Assembly: GCF_003967015.1 (NCBI RefSeq)
Contig: NZ_AP017564.1
Span: 1 to 64,000, forward strand
Origin: Pseudanabaena sp. ABRG5-3
GTDB lineage: Bacteria; Cyanobacteriota; Cyanobacteriia; Pseudanabaenales; Pseudanabaenaceae
DNA: 64,000 nucleotides
Reading direction: 5' to 3'
The notes below the pieces were generated by a model, which saw only the letters and a program-made list of their open reading frames with translations, made no database searches and was not told the origin of the DNA. The first letter of the stretch is position 1, and each line of letters opens with the position of its first letter. The translations under genes were made by a program, and so were the position numbers. Shown piece after piece: positions 1 to 9,400 of the stretch.

Positions 1-21
1 TTTTGCTTTTGTCAAGCTTCT

Positions 22-696
22 TTAACGACAATTTTGGCTATTAACTGAGCCATCCTGAAGTGTTGTGTTACACAACTTTGCATTGGTTAAATTTGTATTG
101 ATTAATGAAGCATTTTCGAGATTGGCATCCACTAGATTTACTTCGCTAAGATTTGCCTTATCAAAATTGGCAAAGCCTAACTTGGCATTGGTGAGATTTG
201 CTTTTAGTAAATTTGCGCCCTCAAGATTAACAAATTGCTTGACGAGGCTAAAGGTATCAACATTGCCATCACCATAGGTATCCGTTAAGTTCGCTTCTTG
301 GAGATTGCTTTGATTAAATGATGCTTCTAGTAAATGGGTGTTACTTAGATTTGCCCCTTGTAAATTTGCTTGAACAAAATTAGTGAGGCGTAGATCTGCG
401 TAACTCAGATCAGCTTGAGTGAGGTTGGCTTCTTGTAAGTTTGCCCCTCGCAGATCGGCACTGCGAAGATTAGCTCCCTGTAGACTGGCTTTACTGAGAT
501 CGGCTCCCATGAGTTTTAAGTCACTCAGATCGGTATTTTGTAAATTGCATCCCCGACAGCGATTAGTTTCGATGAGGCGTTGGCGATTGACAGCTTGGAT
601 GCGATCGCTACTAGGATCAGCTAAGCAGGGCGAAGATGTGGTGATCGCAATACTTGCCAAAACTGCTGAAAATAATGCTTGCAAAATCTTGCTCAT
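22..696 (-). CDS. Secreted pentapeptide-repeat protein
   Basis: A 224-aa protein with an N-terminal signal peptide (hydrophobic residues about 6-22, likely cut after the Ala of CLADP), so it probably acts in the periplasm or lumen. From about residue 50 to 215 it is built of A(D/N)LXX pentapeptides (for example GADLS, GANLR, EANLT), which fold as a right-handed quadrilateral beta-helix. A short non-repeat stretch near residues 141-160 (TYGDGNVDTFSLVKQF) interrupts the helix. The CRGCNL motif just before the repeats is common in secreted cyanobacterial members. The start ATG is read from the complement of 694-696. The specific role is unknown. Confidence 0.85.
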   Translation of the reverse strand: MSKILQALFSAVLASIAITTSSPCLADPSSDRIQAVNRQRLIETNRCRGCNLQNTDLSDLKLMGADLSKASLQGANLRSADLRGANLQEANLTQADLSYADLRLTNFVQANLQGANLSNTHLLEASFNQSNLQEANLTDTYGDGNVDTFSLVKQFVNLEGANLLKANLTNAKLGFANFDKANLSEVNLVDANLENASLINTNLTNAKLCNTTLQDGSVNSQNCR

Positions 697-801
697 TCCC
701 CGACTCCAGTTAAGTAGTGGTATTTATCGAAAATATGTCGAAAATATGATGATAGATTAATGTGGATATGAAAAGTTGTTCTGCACCCAGCCACTTATGC
801 G

Positions 802-2553
802 ATGGACTGCATGTTGTATTGCAAGGTAACATTATCTAAACCTGTGGTTGAGGATGGCAAATTGGGAGTGTCAGTGATCTTGCGTTCTTTGTTTCAGTCA
901 GTCAAACAAGGCAAGCGGTTGTGGTTGCTCATGATTGTGCTGTTAAACTTGCCGATCGCACCGACGGCGATCGCTCAAGAAAAGTTACAGGATTTTGACT
1001 ACTGGGCTTCGCTCTGTAGTTCTTTGGTGAAATCGCGAAAATACAAAGATGCAGAAGAGGCTTGTAATCAGGCGATTACCCTAAATACTAATGAGCCGAT
1101 CGCTTGGTTAGAACGAGGAGATGCCATGGTAGGGCAATCGAAGTATATCGAAGCCGTAGTTTCCTATGATCGCTTTATTAAGTTACAGCCTAATAATTCA
1201 GGGGCTTTAGCCAAACGCTGTGGGGCCTTGAATGAATTAGAACGTTACGAAGATGCGATCGCTTCCTGTGAATTAGCGCTGCGATTGGATCAAAATTGGG
1301 ATGATGCCTCCCCTGCAATGGTCTGGTATATCCAAGGGCTACTACTCAAACGTGCTGGCAAACTTGCTGAGTCCCTAGAATCTCTGGGTTTAGCAATTCG
1401 CTCAAATCCTAATTATTCCTTGGCTTTAAGTGAGCGTTGTGAAGTTTTTATTAGTCTTGATCGTGCTGCCGATGCCCTACAGGACTGCGATCGCGCAATT
1501 AAGGTAAATGCTAACTGGGGCAAAGCTACCCCAGCACTGGCGTGGAAAAATAAAGGCAAGGTGCAGAGCCAGTTACAACGTTTTGATGATGCTCTCTTTG
1601 CCTATGACAAGGCTGTAGCGATCGAACCAACCAATGCTCAGGCATGGGCTGAGCAGGGGATGATTCTCTGGCGATTGGGGCGCTATGCTGAGGCTTTAGC
1701 TTCACAGGAATGGGCGCTCAAGGCAAAGGAGAAATATTCGCTGGCTCTAGCCAACTCCTGTGCGGCACTTAATCAACTGCGTCAATATAAAGAGGCTCTC
1801 GCAGCTTGTAACTCAGCGCTCCAAGAAGGGGATCAGCAATGGGATTATTTGGGCCCTGCTTGGGCATGGGATCAAAGGGCTAATGCTTTAACAGGTTTGG
1901 GCAAATATGAAGAGGCTCTAGCTTCGGCAAATCGGGCGATCGCCTTGAAACCTAATCACGCTAGTTTTTGGGGCAATCGAGCCGCGACTCTCTGGGCCTT
2001 GGGGCGTTTTGACTTAGCCCTTTCTTCCACGAATCAGGCGATCGCCCTCAAGCAAAATTCCTCTAGTGCATGGTTTAATCATGGGCGCATCCTTGCCTCA
2101 CTAGGTCGAACGGAGGAAGCTTTAAAAGCCTATGACAATGCTATCCAAGGAGATGCGAATATTGGGAGTCAGATCTTTTTAGCGGATATTTGGACAAATA
2201 AATCGGCTTTGCTGTGGCGGTTGAACCGTTTTCGTGAGTCCATTGTTGCTAGCCAAGAAGCAATAGGTATTAATCCTAAATCTGATACGGCTTGGTTTAA
2301 TCTGGGCTTAGCACTGATGTCTCTCGATCGCTACGCCGAAGCGGCTACGGCCTATAGTCGGGCGATCGCGATCGATCTCAAAAATGCTGACTACTGGACA
2401 GGTCGAGGATTAGCTCTATTAGCCCTCAATAGCAATGCTGATGCGCTAGTGGCTCTTGAGCAAGCCCTGAAATTAAATCCTAATCAAACCCAAGCACTGC
2501 TCAACAAACCGATCGCGATCGAGCGTCTTAAACCTAAACCTGTAAAACCGTAG
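802..2553 (+). CDS. TPR-repeat protein with N-terminal signal/anchor
   Basis: A 583-aa protein. A hydrophobic segment at about residues 38-57, ending in PTAIAQ, looks like a signal peptide or anchor. The long residue 1-35 lead before it suggests the true start may be a downstream GTG or ATG, so the N-terminus is uncertain. The rest is about a dozen tetratricopeptide repeats (YxEALxxxxxAIxxxPxxxxAW pattern), a helical protein-protein interaction scaffold. A strong palindrome directly follows the stop at 2572-2616. It stands alone, with no operon partner visible, and the specific partner is unknown. Confidence 0.8.
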   Translation: MDCMLYCKVTLSKPVVEDGKLGVSVILRSLFQSVKQGKRLWLLMIVLLNLPIAPTAIAQEKLQDFDYWASLCSSLVKSRKYKDAEEACNQAITLNTNEPIAWLERGDAMVGQSKYIEAVVSYDRFIKLQPNNSGALAKRCGALNELERYEDAIASCELALRLDQNWDDASPAMVWYIQGLLLKRAGKLAESLESLGLAIRSNPNYSLALSERCEVFISLDRAADALQDCDRAIKVNANWGKATPALAWKNKGKVQSQLQRFDDALFAYDKAVAIEPTNAQAWAEQGMILWRLGRYAEALASQEWALKAKEKYSLALANSCAALNQLRQYKEALAACNSALQEGDQQWDYLGPAWAWDQRANALTGLGKYEEALASANRAIALKPNHASFWGNRAATLWALGRFDLALSSTNQAIALKQNSSSAWFNHGRILASLGRTEEALKAYDNAIQGDANIGSQIFLADIWTNKSALLWRLNRFRESIVASQEAIGINPKSDTAWFNLGLALMSLDRYAEAATAYSRAIAIDLKNADYWTGRGLALLALNSNADALVALEQALKLNPNQTQALLNKPIAIERLKPKPVKP

Positions 2554-2571
2554 AGATGTTATCTCAAAACC

Positions 2572-2616
2572 CTAAAAGATAAGTGGCAGCGCACCGCGCT
2601 GCCACTTATCTTTTAG
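2572..2616. terminator. Perfect 21-bp palindrome with 3-nt loop, likely bidirectional terminator
   Basis: Left arm 2572-2592, loop ACC 2593-2595, right arm 2596-2616; the arms are perfectly complementary, with core GGCAGCGC. It lies between the convergent ends of the TPR gene and the Nif11 gene. It is preceded by AAAACCC, a flank also found on the palindromes at 5570 and 62953. Confidence 0.75.
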
Positions 2617-2622
2617 ATCGCC

Positions 2623-2832
2623 TCAAATACCTGGAATTTCTGAAAGGTGGCATTTTAATTCTTCAACCGAAAAATTAGTCATTTGCTTCCATTCCTCAAC
2701 CGTAAAGTCATAACCCTCAGCTTGGGCAAGTTGGACAAAACTTTCGAGATCTGGCGCTTGGTTTAACTTTGCTTTGAGGAGGGAATCGGATTGGGCTGCC
2801 CGATAAAGGCGTGCCACTTGTTCTCTTGCCAT
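2623..2832 (-). CDS. Nif11-domain small protein
   Basis: A 69-aa protein matching the Nif11 (PF07862) pattern over nearly its whole length: N-terminal AREQVARLYRAAQSDSLLKA, then a PDLESFVQLAQAEGYDFT segment and a VEEL helix. Nif11 domains occur as small proteins in nitrogen-fixing bacteria and as leader peptides of ribosomally made natural products. Here the chain ends at the point where a leader would carry its double-Gly cleavage site (it ends SEIPGI), so there is no core peptide and no sign that it is a precursor. No modification enzyme is nearby. It lies about 29 kb from the nif genes. Function unknown. Confidence 0.75.
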   Translation of the reverse strand: MAREQVARLYRAAQSDSLLKAKLNQAPDLESFVQLAQAEGYDFTVEEWKQMTNFSVEELKCHLSEIPGI

Positions 2833-3069
2833 AACTATTGATGAGGAGAATTAGGAGTAAAGTGGTGGGGTGTAATCTGGACAAGAATGTTTAAACAAGA
2901 TAAACCTTGCAGCAAATAACACCTGCATAATTGATAATAGTCTAACAAAAAATATTCTTTTGACATTCTTTTGATTGTAAAGATAATGATTAGGAGTAGT
3001 AATACTTCGCGCCACCACTCCTAACTCAGCAAAACTCTTTAGGTTTTAATAGAATCAGGCAATCTATTT

Positions 3070-5481
3070 ATGGCAACAAAGGCTCCAAATATTTGGCAAA
3101 AACTGTGGAAACGAATCACTGATATTTGGGGACAGTTTACTAGTTCGATCGATGCTCTGATCGGCAATCGGTTTTTTGAATTTTTAAATAAAATAGTTCC
3201 GCCCCCATTACGATTTCTACTGCCTTTTCTCAAGGATGATTTGGGGATTGTGACTCCTTCACTCTCGACTTTTAAGGGGATTGGCGTTCCTGAAAAGAGC
3301 GAAACTAAGGAGATCCTAAAAGAAATTACCATTGAGCAACGTGTAGGGACAATTTGGCAAATTAAGCCTCAATTTTTACGCTATCAATGTCAAGAATCTA
3401 ATCCCTTTCGTTGTGAATTTCCCCATGAGACAATTGTAGACAATCCCAATAATAAATATTGTAAAAAATGTCAGTTTCCTGCGGCTCTACCTCCTGAAGT
3501 AACTGTGCGTGGGCGCAAAGGAGTCTATCAAGTTGATAATTACATTGGGCTTCGCGGTAGTGGTAGGCTTTACAATGCTACCAATATATCGGATGGTGAA
3601 TCTTTTCTATTTAAGGAATATGTAATTCCCAAAAAATATTTTAATGAGCAAGAAATAAGGGAATGTAAGCGCAATTTTGAAGCTTCATCAGAGCTTAAAT
3701 TATTAGACGGGAGAGTACAGGATTCGCGTCTAGTTACGCCCATCGAAGCGATCGCCGATAGTCGAGAGGAAAGATGCTATGTGATTTTGCCACAAACAGA
3801 CAATGCGATTACCCTTGCTGATTATTTGGCAACCCATGGAGCAATGAATAGCTGGCAGGTAAAATCTTTTCTCAATCAAGTATTACAAACCCTTGAATCT
3901 TTACATTCACAGAAATACCGACTACGCTCTGGGGCGATCGCTTCGGAGCTACCCCACGGAAATTTAACTTTTTACAGTATTTCGATTAGAAATAACTTTC
4001 AAGGATTTACTGTCTATTTGCAGGATTTAGCATTATGGGAAGATCGTTTCTCGGCTACAGATAACCAAACAGTGGTCTATTCAATTAGCCGTGATCTGGA
4101 GGATTTGGGATATATTGCTTTCTACCTATTACAAGGTGGGGTGATCGATCTAGAAAATCGATATTGTCTCAATCCCCATGATGTAAACCACTGGGGCGAT
4201 AAGGTCAATTTTGGGCTAAAAAAATTCATCCAAAATTTAATTGGGTTTGGTGAATCTAGCTATGCCAGTGCAGAGATAGCTCGTCGTGCATTGCTGCGGA
4301 TAAACATTGAACGTGAAGCAGTGATCGAATTTGTAGAACAACAAGAGGAAGTAGAACTAGAGAAAAAGAAGAAATGGGGATGGTTAACTAAAAAAGCGAT
4401 CGCAATTTTTGTAGGAGTGCTGCTGTTATTCCTCTTGGCATTTTTACTATATTGGTGGTTTACGCAGCCGCCGAAGCCTGCTAACCTCAACTTCCCCTGT
4501 TGCATTAGTCAAATATCTGACATTCCTGAAGGGAAATTCACCTATACATCTGATAAGAACGGCACATGGAACTATACGCTTTTGCAAAAGAACTTAATTG
4601 CCAAAGGTTCCAATCTGGAAGAGGAGTTACAAAAAAGTCAGCCAAAACTACAACTTACCTATCAACCCGTAAGTGATGATCAATCAGTAATTAAGCAACT
4701 GCAATCAAATCAAGCAGATTTTGGAATTTCTAGTGTGATTAGCAATTCGGGCGGTAACTTTATTACTCAGGACATTGCCTATGATGGCTTGACTATATTT
4801 GTTGCCTTTAGTTATGCTCAGCGCAATAACAGTCTTCCTAATGCTTTGCAGGGCAGGATTACCTTTGAGCAATTGCGACAAATATATACAGGAGAAATTA
4901 TTAACTGGAGACAGTTAGGTGGTCCCAATTTACCTGTAAAGCTTTATATGCCTCTAGATCAAGAATCTGTGCAGATTTTTGAAAAACGTGTCCTCAAGGA
5001 TGAAACGGCGATCGCTACTTTTCGACAGCTTGCCCAAGAGGGGAATAATGGAATTACCGCATTATCGACTTTTGATTCACTGCGACAGGTTATTCAAGAC
5101 TTTGAGGATCGCAATATCGGTAGTATTTCCTTTGGCTCCATCAGTCAAGTTTTTGGACAATGTTCTGTTTATCCATTGGCTTTAGCTGATGATCAGAAAT
5201 CTTTCGTTTCACCCTTAATTCTGCCAACAGGTTTGCCTGTTGCTACCGATATTGATTTATGTAATGAAAAGGGGAATTATGTCCAAAATTACACCGCTTT
5301 CATTAATCAAACCTATCCCCTTGCCTATCCTATTTCTGTTGTTTATACCCGTGACAATCGGCGTACTCCGATCGCAGAAAGATTTGTAGCAATCATGAAA
5401 ACCGAAGAAGCCCAAAATTTGCTAAAACAAACTGGCTTGATCCCATTAAAATTTCCTATTAAGAGACTCTCAGGAAAATAA
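3070..5481 (+). CDS. Degenerate protein kinase - TM - PstS-like binding-domain fusion
   Basis: An 803-aa protein. Residues 107-134 hold four Cys (107, 115, 131, 134) like a zinc ribbon. Residues about 154-420 look like a Ser/Thr kinase fold: a Gly-rich loop (GLRGSGRLY) and Lys182 in FLFKEY are present. The HRD motif is replaced by HGNL (about residue 295), and no DFG is seen (DLALWED instead), so it is probably a pseudokinase. A single TM helix spans about 443-465. Residues about 480-800 resemble PstS-type phosphate-binding proteins (QADFGISS, YTGEIINWRQLGG), presumably outside the cytoplasmic membrane. It lies just upstream of the tail-like locus but is separated from it by a strong palindrome, so membership is uncertain. 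Ligand unknown. Confidence 0.75.
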   Translation: MATKAPNIWQKLWKRITDIWGQFTSSIDALIGNRFFEFLNKIVPPPLRFLLPFLKDDLGIVTPSLSTFKGIGVPEKSETKEILKEITIEQRVGTIWQIKPQFLRYQCQESNPFRCEFPHETIVDNPNNKYCKKCQFPAALPPEVTVRGRKGVYQVDNYIGLRGSGRLYNATNISDGESFLFKEYVIPKKYFNEQEIRECKRNFEASSELKLLDGRVQDSRLVTPIEAIADSREERCYVILPQTDNAITLADYLATHGAMNSWQVKSFLNQVLQTLESLHSQKYRLRSGAIASELPHGNLTFYSISIRNNFQGFTVYLQDLALWEDRFSATDNQTVVYSISRDLEDLGYIAFYLLQGGVIDLENRYCLNPHDVNHWGDKVNFGLKKFIQNLIGFGESSYASAEIARRALLRINIEREAVIEFVEQQEEVELEKKKKWGWLTKKAIAIFVGVLLLFLLAFLLYWWFTQPPKPANLNFPCCISQISDIPEGKFTYTSDKNGTWNYTLLQKNLIAKGSNLEEELQKSQPKLQLTYQPVSDDQSVIKQLQSNQADFGISSVISNSGGNFITQDIAYDGLTIFVAFSYAQRNNSLPNALQGRITFEQLRQIYTGEIINWRQLGGPNLPVKLYMPLDQESVQIFEKRVLKDETAIATFRQLAQEGNNGITALSTFDSLRQVIQDFEDRNIGSISFGSISQVFGQCSVYPLALADDQKSFVSPLILPTGLPVATDIDLCNEKGNYVQNYTAFINQTYPLAYPISVVYTRDNRRTPIAERFVAIMKTEEAQNLLKQTGLIPLKFPIKRLSGK

Positions 5482-5569
5482 GTGATCGACTTTTTATAGT
5501 GCAGCTTTGCCGCGCCACAAAAAATAGGTTTTTATTGTTATACAGTAGTGAAAGTTTTGCTTAGGACAT

Positions 5570-5624
5570 AAAACCCAAATAAACAAAGACGGCGCGAAGC
5601 GCCGTCTTTGTTTATTTGGGTTTT
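5570..5624. terminator. 55-bp perfect palindrome (26/3/26)
   Basis: Left arm 5570-5595, loop GAA, right arm 5599-5624, perfect complementarity, ends AAAACCCAA/TTGGGTTTT, core GGCGC. An outer inverted pair TAGGACA (5562-5568) and TGTCCTA (5629-5635) encloses it. It lies 88 nt after the kinase-fusion gene and probably ends its transcript. It has the same architecture as the element at 62953. The rest of the 290-nt gap up to 5772 shows nothing I can name. Confidence 0.75.
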
Positions 5625-5772
5625 GATTTGTCCTAGCCATCTCTTTGCTATAGCTTTACAAATTGAGAAGAAGCGATCGCTAAGAAATATTGGCATTAAT
5701 ATAATGGTTGATAGGTTTAAATAAGCAATAATTTCATCTCTATTAATGCAGTATTTTAGGGTTTAGGTAGTT

Positions 5773-5955
5773 ATGCCATTTAGTGAAGCTCCAAACAATG
5801 ATCGCCGAAAAGCGGAACTAGCCAAGTTTGCTGCCGAAATTGTAAAAGACCCATTGAAGCTTAGATTGCTCAGCGATCGCGTTTACGATCTGCTCACTGA
5901 TGATTTACGGCTCCAAAAAGAAAGAATTGGTAGAAACTATGAGGGTAGACTATGA
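5773..5955 (+). CDS. Small protein heading the tail-like locus, shares C-terminus with the giant protein
   Basis: A 60-aa charged protein, first gene of the tail-like cluster. Its stop overlaps the tube gene start (ATGA at 5952-5955), so the two are translationally coupled. Residues about 37-60 (VYDLLTDDLRLQKERIGRNY then EGRL) align without gaps with the extreme C-terminus of the 2531-aa protein encoded two genes downstream, 12 of 24 positions identical. That suggests a shared docking segment. I do not recognise a named family. Small helical proteins next to tube genes in such clusters are often assembly factors, which is inference here. Confidence 0.7.
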   Translation: MPFSEAPNNDRRKAELAKFAAEIVKDPLKLRLLSDRVYDLLTDDLRLQKERIGRNYEGRL

Positions 5956-6458
5956 CTGCTAGCGGATTTACAAGGGCGAATTCCTACGTTACTACCAATC
6001 ATTTCTATGTAGAAATGTCAACCGATTCAACAATTGTGGCTTGTTTTACCGAATGTACGGGATTGAGTGCCAAAGTAAACTATGAAACCTATTTAGAAGG
6101 GGGGAATAATACTCAGCAAAAGATTCTTTTAGGACATACTACCTTTTCAGAAGTGCAACTCAAGCGAGGAGTCACCGATGATCTCAGCTTTTGGAATTGG
6201 TTTACTGCTACAACATCACGACGGCGCAATATTCGGATTTTACTATTCAATCAAGCAGGAGAAACAAGGCAATGCTGGACTCTTATCGGGGCGATTCCTG
6301 TTAGTTGGCAAGCCCCGTCCTTGCAAGCAGACGGTAATGCTGTGGCGATCGAGGAGTTAACTTTAGCGATCGAAGGGTTAACCGTGGCAACCACAGGTGG
6401 TGGTGCAGCTACGGTAGTTACTCGTGATTCTACCAATGGTTCTTTCCCTAGTTCTTAA
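5952..6458 (+). CDS. Phage tail tube protein (T4 gp19 / TIGR02241-like)
   Basis: A 168-aa protein with the usual features of gp19-like tube proteins of contractile injection systems: an N-terminal FYVEM strand, a CTGLSAKVNYETYLEGGN segment, KRGVTDDLSFWNWF, and a C-terminal IEELTLAIEGL. Hexamers of this family stack into the inner tube of phage tails, R-pyocins and eCIS particles. Only one tube paralogue is present, whereas Afp/PVC clusters have several. No sheath gene follows it, which is the usual order. It overlaps the upstream small gene by 4 nt and is followed after 3 nt by the GTG of the giant gene. Confidence 0.88.
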   Translation: MTASGFTRANSYVTTNHFYVEMSTDSTIVACFTECTGLSAKVNYETYLEGGNNTQQKILLGHTTFSEVQLKRGVTDDLSFWNWFTATTSRRRNIRILLFNQAGETRQCWTLIGAIPVSWQAPSLQADGNAVAIEELTLAIEGLTVATTGGGAATVVTRDSTNGSFPSS

Positions 6459-6461
6459 GCC

Positions 6462-9400
6462 GTGTCTGAAAATACCACAACGACCTTTGCCGATAATGAT
6501 GATTTGCCTGATGACATTCCCTTAGGCAATAATTCTCCATTGCTTGTGCCGCAACCATTGGGGCAATCATTTTTACAACCAAAATTTATCTATCCCTTGG
6601 GAGCAGTTTCGATTATCAATCCAGATAACTTGAGTCTTGAAACTGATTTTGAGCCTCTTAGTGATAGTTTCGATAATTCCCCATTTTTTGATAATCCCTT
6701 ACAATCTCATGATTCTGGAGCGATATCTCCATCCAGTACTCAAGTAAATCTTCAAACCAAGTCGCTACCATCATCTCAAAAGTCACAAGTTCAGCGATCG
6801 CCTAATCCTAAAACTCAAAGTACATCAATTCAAAGAAAGGCTTCAGCGCCTAATCAACCAATTAGCTCCAGAAATAGTTCGCAATCAATTGCGACATCAG
6901 AGAACCAAGAATCTCCGCAGGATGTAGAAAATGATGCTCAGTTTCTGCAAAATAGTTCGGATTTATCTATCTCGTCTGATGAGCTAGAATTAGATTTCTC
7001 AGAAAATGTTAGTAATATAGAAAATAAATCTGTTCAAAGATCTTCTGATAACTCTTCTATTGGTGATGTAACAAAGGATTTTACGGATATTTCTCTTGTA
7101 GAGAACATAGATAATTCTGATTTGGAAATATATCAAAATAATGAGTCTAACTCTCAATTAATCCAGAAATCTGCTGATACTTCTAGTTTCGATAGCTCTA
7201 CTAGAGATAATACTATTTCAGAAGATAGACTCAGTCCTAACTCTGAAAACTCGTCCAATCTCACTACAAATACAACTTCTTTTATAAGAGATATCTCTAC
7301 TTCAGATATACAGAGAGAATCCCAATCTCCTAACGTTGTTAACAGTATAGAAAATATAAAAAGCAGGGAAGAAGTTACTAATTTAGACAGTAATTCTTCA
7401 CTAATACAAAGAGATATTGTAAATACTGTCAGTGAAAATATTAGGGTTAGCGATAATAATCAGGAATCTCAAGTAGTTAATAATAATTTTGATAGCTCTA
7501 GTTTAATTAGCTTATCAGTTGATAGTAGTTTACAATCTGAACAATTTCAACCAATACAACGAACAACTAATTTAAGCACTGATATTAATGCTTCTGAAGG
7601 TATTTCCTCAGAAATAGAGCATTCTACTTCTTCAAGTTCAAACTTATCTAGTGAAAAAGTTGATAATTCTAGCTCTCAATCGCAGGAAATACAAAGGCAG
7701 GTTGATGCATACGATCAAGAAAAATTTAGCGATCGCAACGATTCTATCACTATAAACTCTAGCTATTCTAATCTTGTAACAAATATCTCAGAAGATAACT
7801 CCCTTCAAATATCTCAGGAAAATTTATATACTACTGCCAATAGTTCGATTGAATCTATTCAAAGAAATTTAGATGTATCAAATGCATCATTAGAAGACGA
7901 TTTATCTCAAGAAAATAACTTAACAAATTTAATTCAAAGACAACTTGATGCACCTATTGTAGATAGTAATTCTTATCAAGAAGATACTTTAATTAGTAAT
8001 CCTAATCAAACTACACTACAAATATCTAATCATAATCAGCCTTCTCAATCACAAAATCTACAAAAACAACCTGATATCTATACTAGCGATCCTAGTTTAG
8101 ATAATTCCATATCTGGTAATGAACCTCCATCAATTAGTAACAATTCTCAATTATCCAATATTGACTTAGTAATTCAGAAAAAATCTGATATTACAGTAGA
8201 TAATCGAAACCAAGTTACTTCTCCAATTAAATCAACTCAAGACGACACTAATATAAGTGCAATAGAAGAATTAAGTACCAGCAATGAGTTCTTAAATGAT
8301 TATACTACTCAAGATTTATCAAGTGATTTGCTGATAAATAATGTTTCTATAAATAATGCTTCTATAAATACTAACAATATTAATCAAGTTCAGGCAAAAG
8401 CTGATTTATCAACAACAGTAAATAATGATATTTCACAAGATGATTTGCCAAGCGATCACATTTCTGGAATGCAGTCAATAGAAACTCCTGTTACATCTGA
8501 TAGCAATCTAATTACTGGTTTAAATACACTACAAAGAAGTGTTATTTCTCCTAGTCTAGAGAGTGTTAATGTACAACAAAATCTAGTATCTGAAGTTTCA
8601 GAAGATTTGAGTATAAAAAGTGACAAATTAGATGCTAATTCAATAAGTGTTAATAATATAGAATCACTATCACAAATTAATGATTCTCCACCCCCTGCTA
8701 ATTTAGATCCAATATCTGAGCCAGAAGAGAATAATAATTCAAATTATGATATCACTCAAAACACTCTATCTAATGAATACTCTTTAGGAGTTCAAAGAGA
8801 GCTATCTCTATCTCTATCTAGCTCTAGTGGTATTTCCTCTCAAAATAATTTGAACAAATTAATTACAAAAGATAGTTCTCAAATTGACATAAATGAGAAC
8901 TTGGTAGATAGTAAAGCTTCACCAACAATCCAGACTCAGCTATTTCAGGATAATTTGTCTGATACAAGTAGAGATAATATAGAGCAAAGTATTTTATCTA
9001 GTGAAACTAGTAATTTAGAACAACCACTTACAAGAAATGTTACTCAAAGAGATATCAATGAAAACCTAACAGATGTTGTAACTTCTCCAGTAATACAGAC
9101 TTATCTGGATCAGGATAATTTATCTAATACAACTAATATAAATGTAGATAATATAGAGCAAAGTAATCTATATAGTGAAACTAGTGATTTACAACAACTA
9201 ATTGAAGAAGATACTCTTCAATTACATACAGATGAAAACCTGCTAGATGTTGAAACTTCTCCAACAGTACAGACTCAGCTAGATCGGGATGATTTATCTA
9301 ATATAAATAGAGATAATATAGAGCAAAGTAATCTATTTACTGTAACTAGTAGTTTAGATATACAGAAGAAAATCAATTTAGATAATATCTCATCACAAAA

